Shown here: positions 22,168 through 31,738 of the stretch, piece after piece
Layout: every line of letters starts with the position of its first letter
Numbering within the stretch: the first letter of the stretch is position 1
Notes under the pieces: generated by a model
Told to the model about the DNA's origin: nothing
The model's input: the letters and a program-made list of their open reading frames with translations, nothing else
Databases searched by the model: none
Translations under genes and position numbers: made by a program
Assembly: GCA_963576725.1 (NCBI GenBank)
Contig: OY755246.1
Coordinates: 69,659,371-69,723,370 of the forward strand
Source: Azorinus chamasolen
Taxonomy: Eukaryota; Mollusca; Bivalvia; Cardiida; Solecurtidae
Length of the DNA stretch: 64,000 nt
Direction: 5' to 3'

Positions 22168-22320
22168 GTTTAACCCATAAATATACAGGAAAGAAATAAT
22201 GGCATCATGAATATTAATTAGAGATTATTTCTTAAAATGGCATATTATCACATGAATTTTTTGCCAAAGCAGAAACTGGAGAATCAGATCTGTATTATGT
22301 CATTCCACTTTGAATATTCC
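22168..22320. mobile_element. MITE family C, left half
   Basis: TTTAACCCATAAATATACAG ... GAAACTGGAGAATCAGATCT, then it stops before the hairpin. Confidence 0.6.
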
Positions 22321-22564
22321 TTTCCTCTGTGAATATTCATGTAAGAACTAATGATGTCATGAATATTGATTAGATGAAATTGTAATAATAGCACATGGAC
22401 ACAGAAATTGTTGTCCATGGTAAAAGCTGCAGAATCATATCTATCTTATACCATATTAGCAAACACAGCAGACCCTGATCAGAGGGCTCCTATAGGAGCT
22501 GTCTGATCTGGGTCTGCTCAGTTTGCAAAGGCCTAGAAAGGCAGGTTTCTGGAATAAAGGGTTA
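22320..22564. mobile_element. MITE family C copy
   Basis: TTTCCTCTGTGAATATTCAT ... CAGACCCTGATCAGAGGGCT hairpin ... TGGAATAAAGGGTTA. Confidence 0.7.
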
Positions 22565-22580
22565 TTCAGCAATCAGAGAG

Positions 22581-22830
22581 TTAACCCATTCCCTCATATA
22601 AACGTGTTTTCACGCATTTGCAAACAGAGTAGACCCAGATCAGACGGCTCCTAGAGGAGCTGTCTGATCAGGGTCTACTCTGTTTGCTTATAGAATTTGA
22701 TAGGTCTGTTTCTTTGTTTTCTAAAATGTCTACAATGTTCCATGTTCCATGTTTCTTTATAACTATTTTGTTAATGAATATTCAGTAGGTATTGAAATTT
22801 GGAAAAAACATAGAACAGGGAAAGGGTTAA
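22581..22830. mobile_element. MITE family B copy, reverse
   Basis: Full length and very regular: AGTAGACCCAGATCAGACGG | CTCCTAGAGGAG | inverse; ends GAACAGGGAAAGGGTTAA. Confidence 0.9.
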
Positions 22831-22851
22831 ATTGTTGGATTTTACTTTTAA

Positions 22852-23000
22852 TAAACTGTACAGCCCCACACCCACATGAACCATTTCAACAAACTGTACA
22901 GCCCCACACCCACATGAACCATTTCAACAAACTGTACAGCCCCACACCCACATGAACCATTTCAACAAACTGTACAGCCCTACACCCACATGAAACATTT
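22852..23000 (+). repeat. 38-bp tandem repeat, four units
   Basis: Units AAACTGTACAGCCCCACACC then CACATGAACCATTTCAAC, with two substitutions in the last one. Confidence 0.93.
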
Positions 23001-23690
23001 CAATCTTATCAGAAATGCTTTCACAAGAGGCCCAAGATTGGCTGATATATTTGATTAACTTTTATTCTGCAAAATTCGACATGTGCAGCATTTTCAAATA
23101 GTTTATATCCAAATCAGATGGAACGTAACATTCATTTGATCTGGATACACATTGTAATTCTTAATCTATATTTCTTGAATATGAGCTAATTAGACAATGT
23201 TAAAAAAATGCAGTTGATACGAGTTTTATTAGACAACATTTATTATAGCTGATATATGGATCAAACTTACAAAGAATTGAGGTGTATTTGAACACTGTAA
23301 TTTAAAACTAATTTATTGTTGGAGTATAGTGTGTATGTACAGATACCAGCCCTCATCTCTCTCTTTACCAAATTTATACAAAATATTTGAACACCATTTT
23401 GTAAAGCTGAATAAGTCAATTTACCATCAGTTTGATAACTTTAAATGAAACTAAACTGGGTGACAAATGATGTAGACCCAGCACAAACTACTTCTTCAGG
23501 AGCAGTTTGATCTGGGTCTGCACTATTTGCCAGGTTATATCAGAATTAATACTTGGAGTAATGACGGTAGTCCTGGTTTGGCTTGATTTGTTTGTATAAA
23601 GTCAGTCCCAGCAAGAGATCTGTTCTTTTCAAAAACATGTATTGGAGTATTTTTCAGAGCAATTATAGATAAATGTGCATACTCAGATCC
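23001..23690. other. Intronic sequence, mostly unique
   Basis: AT-rich with no gene seen. A lone hairpin core (AATGATGTAGACCCAGC ... GATCTGGGTCTGCACTATTTG) lies at 23466-23530. Confidence 0.5.
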
Positions 23691-23698
23691 TAAAATCA

Positions 23699-23795
23699 TC
23701 ATTTCTCCACCAAAGCCTATGTAGTGACCACTCTTTAGAATCGTCTCTTTGAGACGATTCTAAAGAGTGGTCACAACATAGGGTTTTTAAACAAC
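23699..23795. repeat. Foldback family F, with tandem echo
   Basis: ATTTCTCCACCAAAGCCTAT ... GAATCGTCTCTTTGAGACGATTC ... CATAGGGTTT. Directly after it, 23790-23872 repeats AACAACTACAGGAGC twice around another left arm. Confidence 0.85.
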
Positions 23796-24067
23796 TACAG
23801 GAGCATTTCTCCACCAAAACCTATGTTGTGACCACACTTAGGGTTTTAAACAACTACAGGAGCCATCTGATCAGGTTCTTCTCTGTTTGCCAAGTTGTAA
23901 AATATGTATATATGGAGTAAAGGGTTAAAGTCTTCCATACATTTTGAAATCCTGTTAGGGTATGTTCTCACTTTCGTGAAAATGGTTCGCTACATCTGTT
24001 CAGGGTACATGTACTCAGAGGTCCAGATAAGATGTGCAAATTAAAACATTTTCCGGAATGACTCCTT

Positions 24068-24166
24068 TATTTTTCCACCAAACCTGATGTTGTGAATGCT
24101 CTTTAGAATCATCTCTTCGAGACGATTCTAAAGAGTGGTCACAACATAGAGTTTGTTGGAGAAATG
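24068..24166. repeat. Foldback family F
   Basis: ATTTTTCCACCAAACCTGAT ... AGAATCATCTCTTCGAGACGATTCT ... GTTTGTTGGAGAAAT. Confidence 0.85.
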
Positions 24167-24598
24167 ATGAAAAATTTGATAATTTATCTGTTTTGCTCTG
24201 TGTAGTATTTTAAAATTCGTGTGAACAATTATTTCCTCATATACTAGGGGTTATCTGTTTATATAATTGATGAATACATAGAAAAATGTGCATATGCTGA
24301 ATTTATAGTATCCCAAATCATAAAGTTTGAGTGGGTGTGATGTTATTGTTGTTGGAATCACTCCATCCATCTATGAGTCTATTCATCCAATCAGTTCATC
24401 TATCTGTCAGTCCATTTGTCTATCTGTCAGCAGATTATCAGCATATCAAAAGAGTCCTTATGAGCCACTGCATTACTTGGCATCTGATTTGGATCCAATC
24501 TAGACTATCTAATATTTGTACAGTAAGCACTGCAAATTGTACTTTTTTCAGTGGAAATTCGCAGTGTCCAGTTTATGCATTCCATTATTTTTTTTCAG

Positions 24599-24689
24599 TA
24601 AGAGCACATCACATGACGAGGAAATAAGGAAGCTATATGAAGAGATGGAATCCCAAATAAGAGCTGAAAAAGAGAAGGTTCTTGCAGAG
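24599..24689 (+). CDS. CRACR2A: CRACR2A-like exon, start of coiled coil
   Basis: A strong polypyrimidine acceptor (TTATTTTTTTTCAG) precedes it and the donor is CAGAG|GTAGGT. Joined to the AG left over from the previous exon it reads SKSTSHDEEIRKLYEEMES, then QIRAEKEKVLAE, and ends in phase 0. DEEI..LYEEMEQQI...KE is a signature of the CRACR2A coiled coil. Heptad spacing of I, L, M and I is visible. The previous exon lies 20,442 bp upstream and the phases still match, so no exon is required in between, although a skipped cassette of 3n bases cannot be excluded. Confidence 0.88.
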
Positions 24690-25037
24690 GTAGGTGGTGT
24701 AATACCATGCTCCATATGACTTCTGAGTGCTCTCTGCTTCTATACCATACCCTAATTTGGAGCATTTTCATCAGGGTTATCTTCACTATTTGCTATTACA
24801 GTAAAATCAGGATCCAAACTGTTTCACACTGATTTATGTTGTTTTTTTTAAAAAAAAAAGACGTTGAAGAAAAGTCCACTTTGAAAGCAAATGATAATCA
24901 TAGCAGACGGAATTTATTTATTTTGTGGCAAAAGCATGATTATAATAGTTTTCAATATAATGTAATAGGACTGCTCTCATCTTTACATACAGTAAATCCT
25001 GTATAAAACAATCACCAGAAATAGATCTAATCCTGAT

Positions 25038-25246
25038 TTAACCCTTACCTCAATAAAAATGCCTTAGGACGCCTCTGTAATAGTCACTTTTTGAAACCAT
25101 TGTGATAAATAGAGCATTTACTCCATAGAAGCAAATGCTCTATTTACATGTATCACAATGGTTTCAATACTACACAATTCTAACATTGTCCTTTTCTCTA
25201 GTAATCATTCAGAGAGGTTGGGTCTAAAAATGGAGGAAAGGGTTAA
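25038..25246. mobile_element. MITE family A copy, reverse
   Basis: TTAACCCTTACCTCAATAAA ... AATGGAGGAAAGGGTTAA, with a deletion in the right half after TTTTCTCTAGTAA. Confidence 0.8.
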
Positions 25247-25574
25247 AGGCAAGCTCTATGTTGGACAAAAGTTATGCAGAAAGCTCCTGCATTAAGCAGC
25301 CACTTGTTTTTAAAGACACCTATGTTTATTAATAAAGTTGTTGCTTTAAGAAGCATTTTACTTTTACTGTGCGTGTATACCTTTTGACTAGTGTGTCCAT
25401 TTTTATTGACCTTCACATACATAAGTTATATTGTTCTATTCATGTTGATAATGAGTGTTATATTCTAGGTGGATCCTGATCAATTTTTGTGTCACTTGGC
25501 CTTTTGATCTTGATCTATATGGTCTGCGTATTTGTAGATGTTATAATGCTAATGCTAACATCTTATGTTTGTAG

Positions 25575-25670
25575 GAACGTGCTCGCGAGAAGCAGATGAG
25601 AGACCAAATGGAGCAGGAGATTCTTGAAAAAGATCGACAGCTTCAAGAAGTACTGGGTAAACAAGTTGAG
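25575..25670 (+). CDS. CRACR2A: CRACR2A-like exon, coiled coil
   Basis: Thirty-two whole codons in phase 0, between the acceptor TATGTTTGTAG and the donor GTTGAG|GTAACA. The product is highly charged: ERAREKQMRDQMEQEILEK followed by DRQLQEVLGKQVE. No proline or glycine breaks the helix until GKQ near the end. It continues the coiled coil, which in CRACR2A mediates oligomerisation and ORAI/STIM contact; that function is inherited from the family and not shown here. Confidence 0.82.
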
Positions 25671-25917
25671 GTAACATTCATTCTTAGTTATAACTAGCCA
25701 GTTAACTTTAACTAGACTTGGAAAAGAGGCCACGAGGTCCTACGTCACAGAATATAGCTGAGGTGTTCTGAATACTTGTCATCTGCAGAATTTGTAGTTG
25801 TCTTTCATAATACAATTAGATGTTTTCTTCCTTTTCTCTTCAAACTTATTATCAGTGAGACTAAAATGAAGAATGATGATGAATTAACCAATATGTAATA
25901 CCAATAACTAATATAGA

Positions 25918-26155
25918 CATATAATTGTTAGTTAATACTGCAGAGGGCAGATCCAGATCAGACTGCCCCTAATATGGACATATAAATGTAGGTAAATAGT
26001 GCAGACCCAGATTAGACTGTCCCTGAAGGAGTCATTTGATCATACCCAAATATGGACATACAATGTATAAATGTAGGTAAATAGTGCAGACCCAGATCAG
26101 ACTGCCCCTGCAGGAACTATTTGATAAGGGTCTGCACTATTTGCTACTATGTCAG
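25918..26155 (+). repeat. Triplicated MITE core flank
   Basis: TATGGACATA, then GTAGGTAAATAGTGCAGACC, occurs three times in increasingly complete form; the last has a full hairpin with inverse AGGGTCTGCACTATTTGC. Confidence 0.65.
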
Positions 26156-26161
26156 TCTAAG

Positions 26162-26263
26162 TTAACCCATTCCCTCATATTGGCAACTTTTGACAACTCT
26201 GTAAAAGTCACTTTATGAAACCATTATGATAAATAGAGCAGTTGCTCCTATAGGAGAAGGGGA
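26162..26263. mobile_element. MITE family A, truncated
   Basis: TTAACCCATTCCCTCATATT to CTCCTATAGGAG, ending at the hairpin apex. Confidence 0.7.
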
Positions 26264-26741
26264 GATTGGGTGTACAAATACCTAGGGTACAAGTAATCAC
26301 TAATTTAGGGTATTATATGTCTGTGCCCAAGAAAATTGTGGGCATGTTGTAGTTGTTTGTGTCTGTCTTCAATAAATTATTGTTTGCTACACCTTTTGAA
26401 CTAGATAAGATCAAGACTTCATTAAGACTTCCTTTTATGGTCAACATATAATTATATTCTAACCCTAACAGTGCGGGCATGAGTCACTAATATCCTTTGC
26501 AAACAGTGTAGACTCCTAGAGGAGCCCTCTCATCATGGTCTGCACTGTTTGTCATGTTACACTGACTTTTATTTTGAACAGTCCCTAAATATTCATTGTA
26601 AGCTTGACCTGTTTTAATTTTGGAATAGTCCATTTGAAAATACAGCATTGTAAGGGTTGAAGATGAAACCGATGTGTATGGGTCAACTTTCAGTCAAATA
26701 ACCATTATAGGGGGCTGATTGCATTTCACATAATTATACAT

Positions 26742-26942
26742 TTAACCCGTTTAATGTGGGTAAAAGTGTACTGGTATTTGCAAACAGTGCAGACCCAGGT
26801 CAAATGGCGCCTATTGAAGCCTTCTGATCAGTGTCTGCATTGTTTGTCATTCAATTTCCTCTTGCTAATTATGCTTTTTGATACTGTTGGATTTTATCCT
26901 TGAACAATAATGGACTGTTCCATTTTGAAAATCAAGGGTTAA
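26742..26942. mobile_element. MITE family E copy
   Basis: TTAACCCGTTTAATGTGGGT ... AACAGTGCAGACCCAGGTCA hairpin ... CATTTTGAAAATCAAGGGTTAA. Confidence 0.75.
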
Positions 26943-27430
26943 AAAAAGATAAATTGCACAGAAAGGTAAATAATGAAAATGTCTACCTGTAGTTGCATCA
27001 TTAACCCCTTCCCTTATATAAACCCATTTTCACACCTTTGCAAACAGGCTAGACCCAGATCAGACAGCTCCTGATGGAATATGTAAATAATGTAGACCTA
27101 GATCAGCAATCATATCACAGACACTGCATCCAATCCTTTTGAATAAACACTACAGTGTAGTCTTTACAGTAGATCCTGGTCAGAAACCATGAGGTTACGT
27201 ACAATATATCTTGGGCTACACTGTTTACAAACCACCAAACCCCATTGGACCTCTTTCCGGGGGTTGCTCAGAAATTATCTAGAATTGCTTTGAATTAGAT
27301 GAGTTACTTTGAATATAGGTGGAGTTGCCTTAAGTTCAATTGGATTTACTCTGAATGCTATCAGAGTTGCTTTGAATTTAGGTATAGTTAGTTTAAATGT
27401 AATGTGAATTAAGAACAATTTCTTTAACAG

Positions 27431-27502
27431 CTTGAAGACAAGATTGGCCATTTGAACACAGTGGAGACAGAGACTAAAGTGGAGAATGAGAAGCTAATGA
27501 GA
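27431..27502 (+). CDS. CRACR2A: CRACR2A-like exon, coiled coil
   Basis: Twenty-four codons in phase 0, with acceptor TTTCTTTAACAG and donor ATGAGA|GTAAGT. It encodes LEDKIGHLNTVETETKVEN then EKLMR, matching the length and the ETKxEN core of the corresponding human segment. A family-B MITE begins only about 11 bp downstream of the donor, so the 5' splice site sits right at the edge of a mobile insertion. Confidence 0.8.
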
Positions 27503-27512
27503 GTAAGTATAA

Positions 27513-27701
27513 TTAACCCTTTACTTCATATAAACCTGCTTTCATGCATTTGCAAACAGAGTAGACCCAGATCAGACGGCTATTTTAGTTTCTAAAATAG
27601 CTACAATGTTTCACTGTCCACATTTTACTATAATTATTTTGTCCATGAATATTCAGTAGGTATTGAAAATTGGAATAAACATCGACCAAGGAAAGGGTTA
27701 A
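27513..27701. mobile_element. MITE family B, hairpin half deleted
   Basis: TTAACCCTTTACTTCATATA ... GTAGACCCAGATCAGACGGC then directly TTTTAGTTTCTAAAATAG; ends GACCAAGGAAAGGGTTAA. Confidence 0.8.
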
Positions 27702-27845
27702 ATAGGTGTAGAAGGTCATTAGGTGAAAATTGGAATAAACATCGACCAAGGAAAGGATTAAATAGGTGTAGAAGGTCATTAGGTGAAAATTGGAATAAAC
27801 ATCGACCAAGGAAAGGGTTAAATAGGTGTAGAAGGTCATTAGGTG
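27665..27845 (+). repeat. 60-bp tandem repeat made of a MITE end and its flank
   Basis: Three units at exact 60-bp spacing. Each holds the last 36 bp or so of family B (AAAATTGGAATAAACATCGA ... GGGTTAA) plus ATAGGTGTAGAAGGTCATTA. Confidence 0.92.
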
Positions 27846-27869
27846 CATCTCTTACACAGGTACATAGCC

Positions 27870-28145
27870 CTGTACTTCATGAATATTCATGTAATAAATA
27901 ATGACATCATGAATATTCATGTACCGGTAATAAATAATGACATCATGAATACCGTATTATATTAACATTTTACAACAACATATGAAACACAGGAATTATT
28001 TTGTATTGGCAGAACTTGAGAATTATATGGATATAATTTCATAAGCAAACAGAGCAGACCCTGATCAGACAGATCCTTTCGTCTGATCTGGGTTTACTCT
28101 GTTTGCAAAGACATTAAAGGTGTATCTATGGAGTAAAGGATGAAT
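27870..28145. mobile_element. MITE family C copy, left end duplicated
   Basis: ACTTCATGAATATTCATGTA occurs with a second round (ATGAATATTCATGTACCGGT AATAAATAATGACATC); the hairpin GCAGACCCTGATCAGACAGA is shortened; right end GAGTAAAGGATGAATG. Confidence 0.6.
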
Positions 28146-28382
28146 GGATAAACATGAAGGTTTAATAATAAGAGCATGTGGCTGCTTAATACAGAATGAA
28201 TGTAATACAGAAAGCATGTTTAAACATTGCAAACAGAGTAGACCAAGATCAGACAGCTCCTGTAGGAGCTGTCTGATCAGGGTCTGCTCTCTTTGCTTAT
28301 GAAATGATATAAATCTCTGACTCTTCAATTTCTGCCAAAGTAAAAAAGTGTCCCTGCTCATACCGCCATTATAGTTTTATAA

Positions 28383-28632
28383 TTAACCCTTCTCTTGCTG
28401 AATTTTAAAATACATTTCTCCTTCTTTACCCATGCCCTGTTGTATAATTACATATATCTTCACTGTGTACAAGTATTGCACTGTGCAATCACTGCTGTGG
28501 GGTGCACTGGTTGCACAATCAACTTGTAAATAGTGCAGACGCTGATGAGACAGCTCCTGCAGGAGCTGTCTCATCTGGGTCTTCACTATTTACAGGTACG
28601 TATATTGACGTGATTAGCAAGCGAAGGGTTAA
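28383..28632. mobile_element. MITE family D copy
   Basis: Full length; hairpin GTGCAGACGCTGATGAGACA | GCTCCTGCAGGAGC | inverse. Confidence 0.9.
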
Positions 28633-28719
28633 CATTCAGAGTCAAAGTTTAAAAGTACTAATACTTTTACAGACTCCTATGTTGATAAATGACTTGGTTA
28701 CATTCACGAGACTGCTATT

Positions 28720-28925
28720 TTAACCCTTTCCTCCATCGGCTATTTTTAGATACAACCTCTTTGGATGCATCTACCGAAAAGGAGTATTAACTATAAATTT
28801 TTAGAATTTTGTAATTTGAAACCATTGTGATAAATAAAGCATTTGCATTTGATAGGGGCTTTATTTATCACAATGGTTTCAACAGGTGAGGTGTAGACAG
28901 GCGTATTTATGGAGGAAAGGGTTAA
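28720..28925. mobile_element. MITE family A copy
   Basis: TTAACCCTTTCCTCCATCGG ... TTATGGAGGAAAGGGTTAA. It ends 25 bp before the tandem splice-site array of exon 6. Confidence 0.85.
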
Positions 28926-28950
28926 GGTCTCTCACTTTCAATTTTCTCAG

Positions 28951-29042
28951 TACTTTGATTTTATCTGTTTCAGTACTTTGATTTTATCTGTTTCAGTACT
29001 TTGATTTTGTCTGTTTCAGTACTTTGATTTTGTCTGTTTTAG
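28951..29042 (+). promoter_or_regulatory. Fourfold tandem 3' splice-site sequence
   Basis: Four contiguous 23-bp copies of TACTTTGATTTTRTCTGTTT plus YAG, the last ending exactly at the exon 6 acceptor. A further CAG ends at 28950, so five AGs lie at 23-bp spacing. Each unit carries its own pyrimidine-rich tract and a branch-point-like TTTGAT. Use of an upstream AG would add 23, 46 or 69 nt and break the frame or bring in a stop. Confidence 0.8.
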
Positions 29043-29158
29043 GCTAAGGAGGATCTAGAGGAGTCACTGCTGAGGTCCAAGGAAAGCCTGGAAGAGTCAA
29101 GAACTTACATAAATCAGCTGCGACAGCAGGAGAAAGATGAGAAACGTGCCAGAGCCAA
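29043..29158 (+). CDS. CRACR2A: CRACR2A-like exon, coiled coil
   Basis: Enters in phase 0 after TCTGTTTTAG and leaves in phase 2 at GCCAA|GTAGGT. It encodes AKEDLEESLLRSKESLEES followed by RTYINQLRQQEKDEKRARA: a long charged helix with regular leucines. The acceptor is unusual because the 92 bp directly upstream consist of four tandem 23-bp copies of a complete 3' splice-site-like sequence (separate entry). Confidence 0.82.
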
Positions 29159-29392
29159 GTAGGTTTTTAATTTCAATAGTTGTGGGCAAATCTTTAATCC
29201 TTTCCTTCATATAAATGCCTGTTACCATCTTTGCAAAGAGAGTAGACCAAGATCAGATGGTTCTGCTCTGTTCATGAAATAATATAGATCTGATTCCACA
29301 GTTTCTGCCAAGGTACAAAATCCTGTATTCATATACAATTCAAATAATAATGTCATTATTTGAAAAGTATAGAATTTAGGCATAAGAAGAAT

Positions 29393-29646
29393 TTAACCCT
29401 TTCCTTCATGAATATTCATATAAGTAATACTGACATCATGAATATTAATTAGATTAGTTTGTTAAAATAGCACATGGACACAGGAGTTTTTGGCCATGGC
29501 TGAAACTGTAGAATCATATCTATCATACATTTATCATAAGCAAACAGAACAGATCCTGATCAGATGGCTCCTATAGGAGCCATCTGATCTGGGTCTACTC
29601 TGTTTTCAAAGGTGTAGTAAAGCATATTTATGGATTAAATGGTTAA
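29393..29646. mobile_element. MITE family C copy
   Basis: Full length and well preserved: AACAGATCCTGATCAGATGG | CTCCTATAGGAG | inverse; ends TGGATTAAATGGTTAA. Confidence 0.88.
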
Positions 29647-29675
29647 CTGAGTCACTGTTTCAGTAGGAAAATTAA

Positions 29676-30153
29676 TGGCCGGGGGCATATTGATTTTGCT
29701 CTGTCTGGGTCTTGGTTGGTTAGTTTGTTATTGCACATACATACTTCAAACTTGGCATGCATGTGCAACTTATTGAGGCAAACATTTTTAGGGTGACTTA
29801 TTAAGGTCAAAGATCAAATTATTGGTAAAATTTAGATTGGCGATAATTTTGCTGCAATTCCACATACATAATTCAAACTTGGCATGCATGTGCATTTTAT
29901 GGAGGCAAACATTTTTAGTGGTGACTTGTTAAGGTCAAGTTCATACAGCAAGGTCAATGGTCAAATTATTGGTAAAATTTAGATTAGCAATAACTTTGTC
30001 GTCATTCAACATACATACATCAAACTTCGCATGCATGTGCAACTTATGGAGACAAACAGTTTTAGGAGAAACTTATTAAGTTCAAGGTCATACATCAAGG
30101 TCAAAGGTCATATCGTGGGCATAGTGTTTCACAAACAGATATTGTTTTTCTAT
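29676..30153 (+). mobile_element. Pearl-like element P4
   Basis: GGCCGGGGGCATATTGATTT, then about three units of roughly 125 bp (TACATACTTCAAACTTGGCA, ATGCATGTGCAACTTATGGA, TTATTAAGGTCAAGGTCATAC), ending GTGGGCATAGTGTTTCACAA then ACAGATATTGTT. Same family as 51.3 kb. Confidence 0.65.
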
Positions 30154-30299
30154 GTAATTTGTCTTGCATTGCTTCTTATAAAACCCAAATGCTTTTAAAA
30201 CTATTTGGATACTGATCAGACTAAGCTAACCAGTTCCCTTATAAATATTCATATAAGAAATATATGTTGTAACATTGTGAATATTTGTTAGCTGCATTT

Positions 30300-30474
30300 T
30301 TATAATTAAAGATTGAATTACATTTTGGTTGTGTTCATCGATGTATAAATCCAGACCTGATCACACACAACTTGCATGAATTCCGAAGGAATTTATGCAA
30401 AAAGTTGTGTGTGATCAGGTCTGGATTTATACATCGATGAACACAACCAAAATGTAATTCAATCTTTATAATTC
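30300..30474. repeat. Near-perfect foldback of about 170 bp
   Basis: Left arm TTATAATTAAAGATTGAATT ... AGACCTGATCACACACAACT; apex GAATTCCGAAGGAATT; right arm is its inverse with only a few differences. No matching element was seen elsewhere in the window. Confidence 0.9.
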
Positions 30475-30724
30475 CACCCATCCGTCCTTTTAAAAAGTGT
30501 TGCCTGTACATAAAAACAAATTTGACATTGGCTATGTTAAGTGCCATGGGTAGGAATTCAATCAATACACATTCCAACAACTATGTCACTTTGTGTACTG
30601 TATCCTACGTCATAGATGACGTATCATAGACTGTTCTCAACTATTTGACCTAGTTGCAACAAATTGAAGTTAACAATAACTAAAAAACAATAAACAGAAT
30701 TATTTCAACACATGTCCTACCATA

Positions 30725-31230
30725 CTACTTTGTCAGATTTCCTCTTAATCGATTAACTAGCACAATCCTCCTTGGAATCGATCTGTATAAGCTCTGAACA
30801 TAGACCGGTGGAATACCGTGTCCAGCTCCTCAAAATCTCTTGAACAAATCCCTTTTGTTTTCAATAAAATTGACTCTACATGAAAGTTTACGTTTGATGT
30901 ACAGCCAAGTATTCTCAATTATGTTCAAATCCCCGTGACTGTTCAGGCCAAGAATTGGACCTAAAATGTTATTTCTGGCCTGGTAAACAGCTATCCTACC
31001 AGCACGTTGTTGTCCTGAAATAACTGATTTCACGGGGAGGTGTCTTGTTATTACTGGCAGAGTGGCCATGCCACTTTGACACTAAGTCTGGTTTGTAGCC
31101 CTTGCTTTGTTTTCTCCAAATCAACACAGGTTATCACTGCCGATCACCACTTTACTTCCATCCGAAACATAAACAGTTAATCCCACCTCCCAGAAGTTCA
31201 CTTCGTCCTTTTCTCTCTACACTATGCGAG
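30725..31230 (-). pseudogene. Tc1-like transposase fragment
   Basis: The minus-strand translation contains LNSHGDLNIIENTWLYIKRK, close to the SPDLNPIEN.W..+K signature with the third catalytic residue of Tc1/mariner transposases. After a stop and frame change it continues IPPVYVQSLYRSIPRRI, the usual C-terminal tail (IP...+.L..S+.+R+). An upstream part near 31150-31200 resembles the V.VSDGSK region. The gene is frameshifted, lacks a clear N-terminal HTH, and cannot make an active enzyme. No terminal repeats were identified with confidence. Confidence 0.75.
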
Positions 31231-31635
31231 CCGCCTGGCTCTGCTGGCTCTTGATATTAATATAATCACTTGCTTTTTACCATAAGTTTCACTCTTAAGA
31301 CTTAAATTTCAAAATACGCGCTCCACAAAACTTCAAAACAACATTTTCTCCCAATAATTCTACGTCAACATGGTTTCAAGGAATTTGTCTATAAATAGAA
31401 CTTCGTGCATAGTAAAAAGAAGTAGTTCCATAGTGTATCGGCTACTGGTTACAGACTTCATGTAAATCATGGAGCAACGACAGAGAACCAGCTCTTTACA
31501 TTTCATTGAAAAATGAATGTCAAATTTCAACCAATCAGATTCGGCGATTTTGTGCAAACGTCACTGGATTGGAATTATTCACATATGGACACAAGGTCTT
31601 TTGATCATCCAAATGTGTAGCCTCGTTAAATAAAG

Positions 31636-31637
<2 letters not shown>

Positions 31638-31671
<34 letters not shown>
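31638..31671 (+). repeat. (ATT)n microsatellite
   Basis: About eleven ATT triplets. Confidence 0.97.
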
Positions 31672-31673
<2 letters not shown>

Positions 31674-31738
31674 ACTGAAAAGATTTCAAGTAATTACAGC
31701 AGTCAATTCATCAGTTCTCCTGTTTTCCATTGTATTTT

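Noticed and set aside
30830..31069. Functional Tc1 transposase
   Set aside because: Only the C-terminal third is recognisable, with a stop and a frame change before the IPP tail; annotated as a pseudogene.
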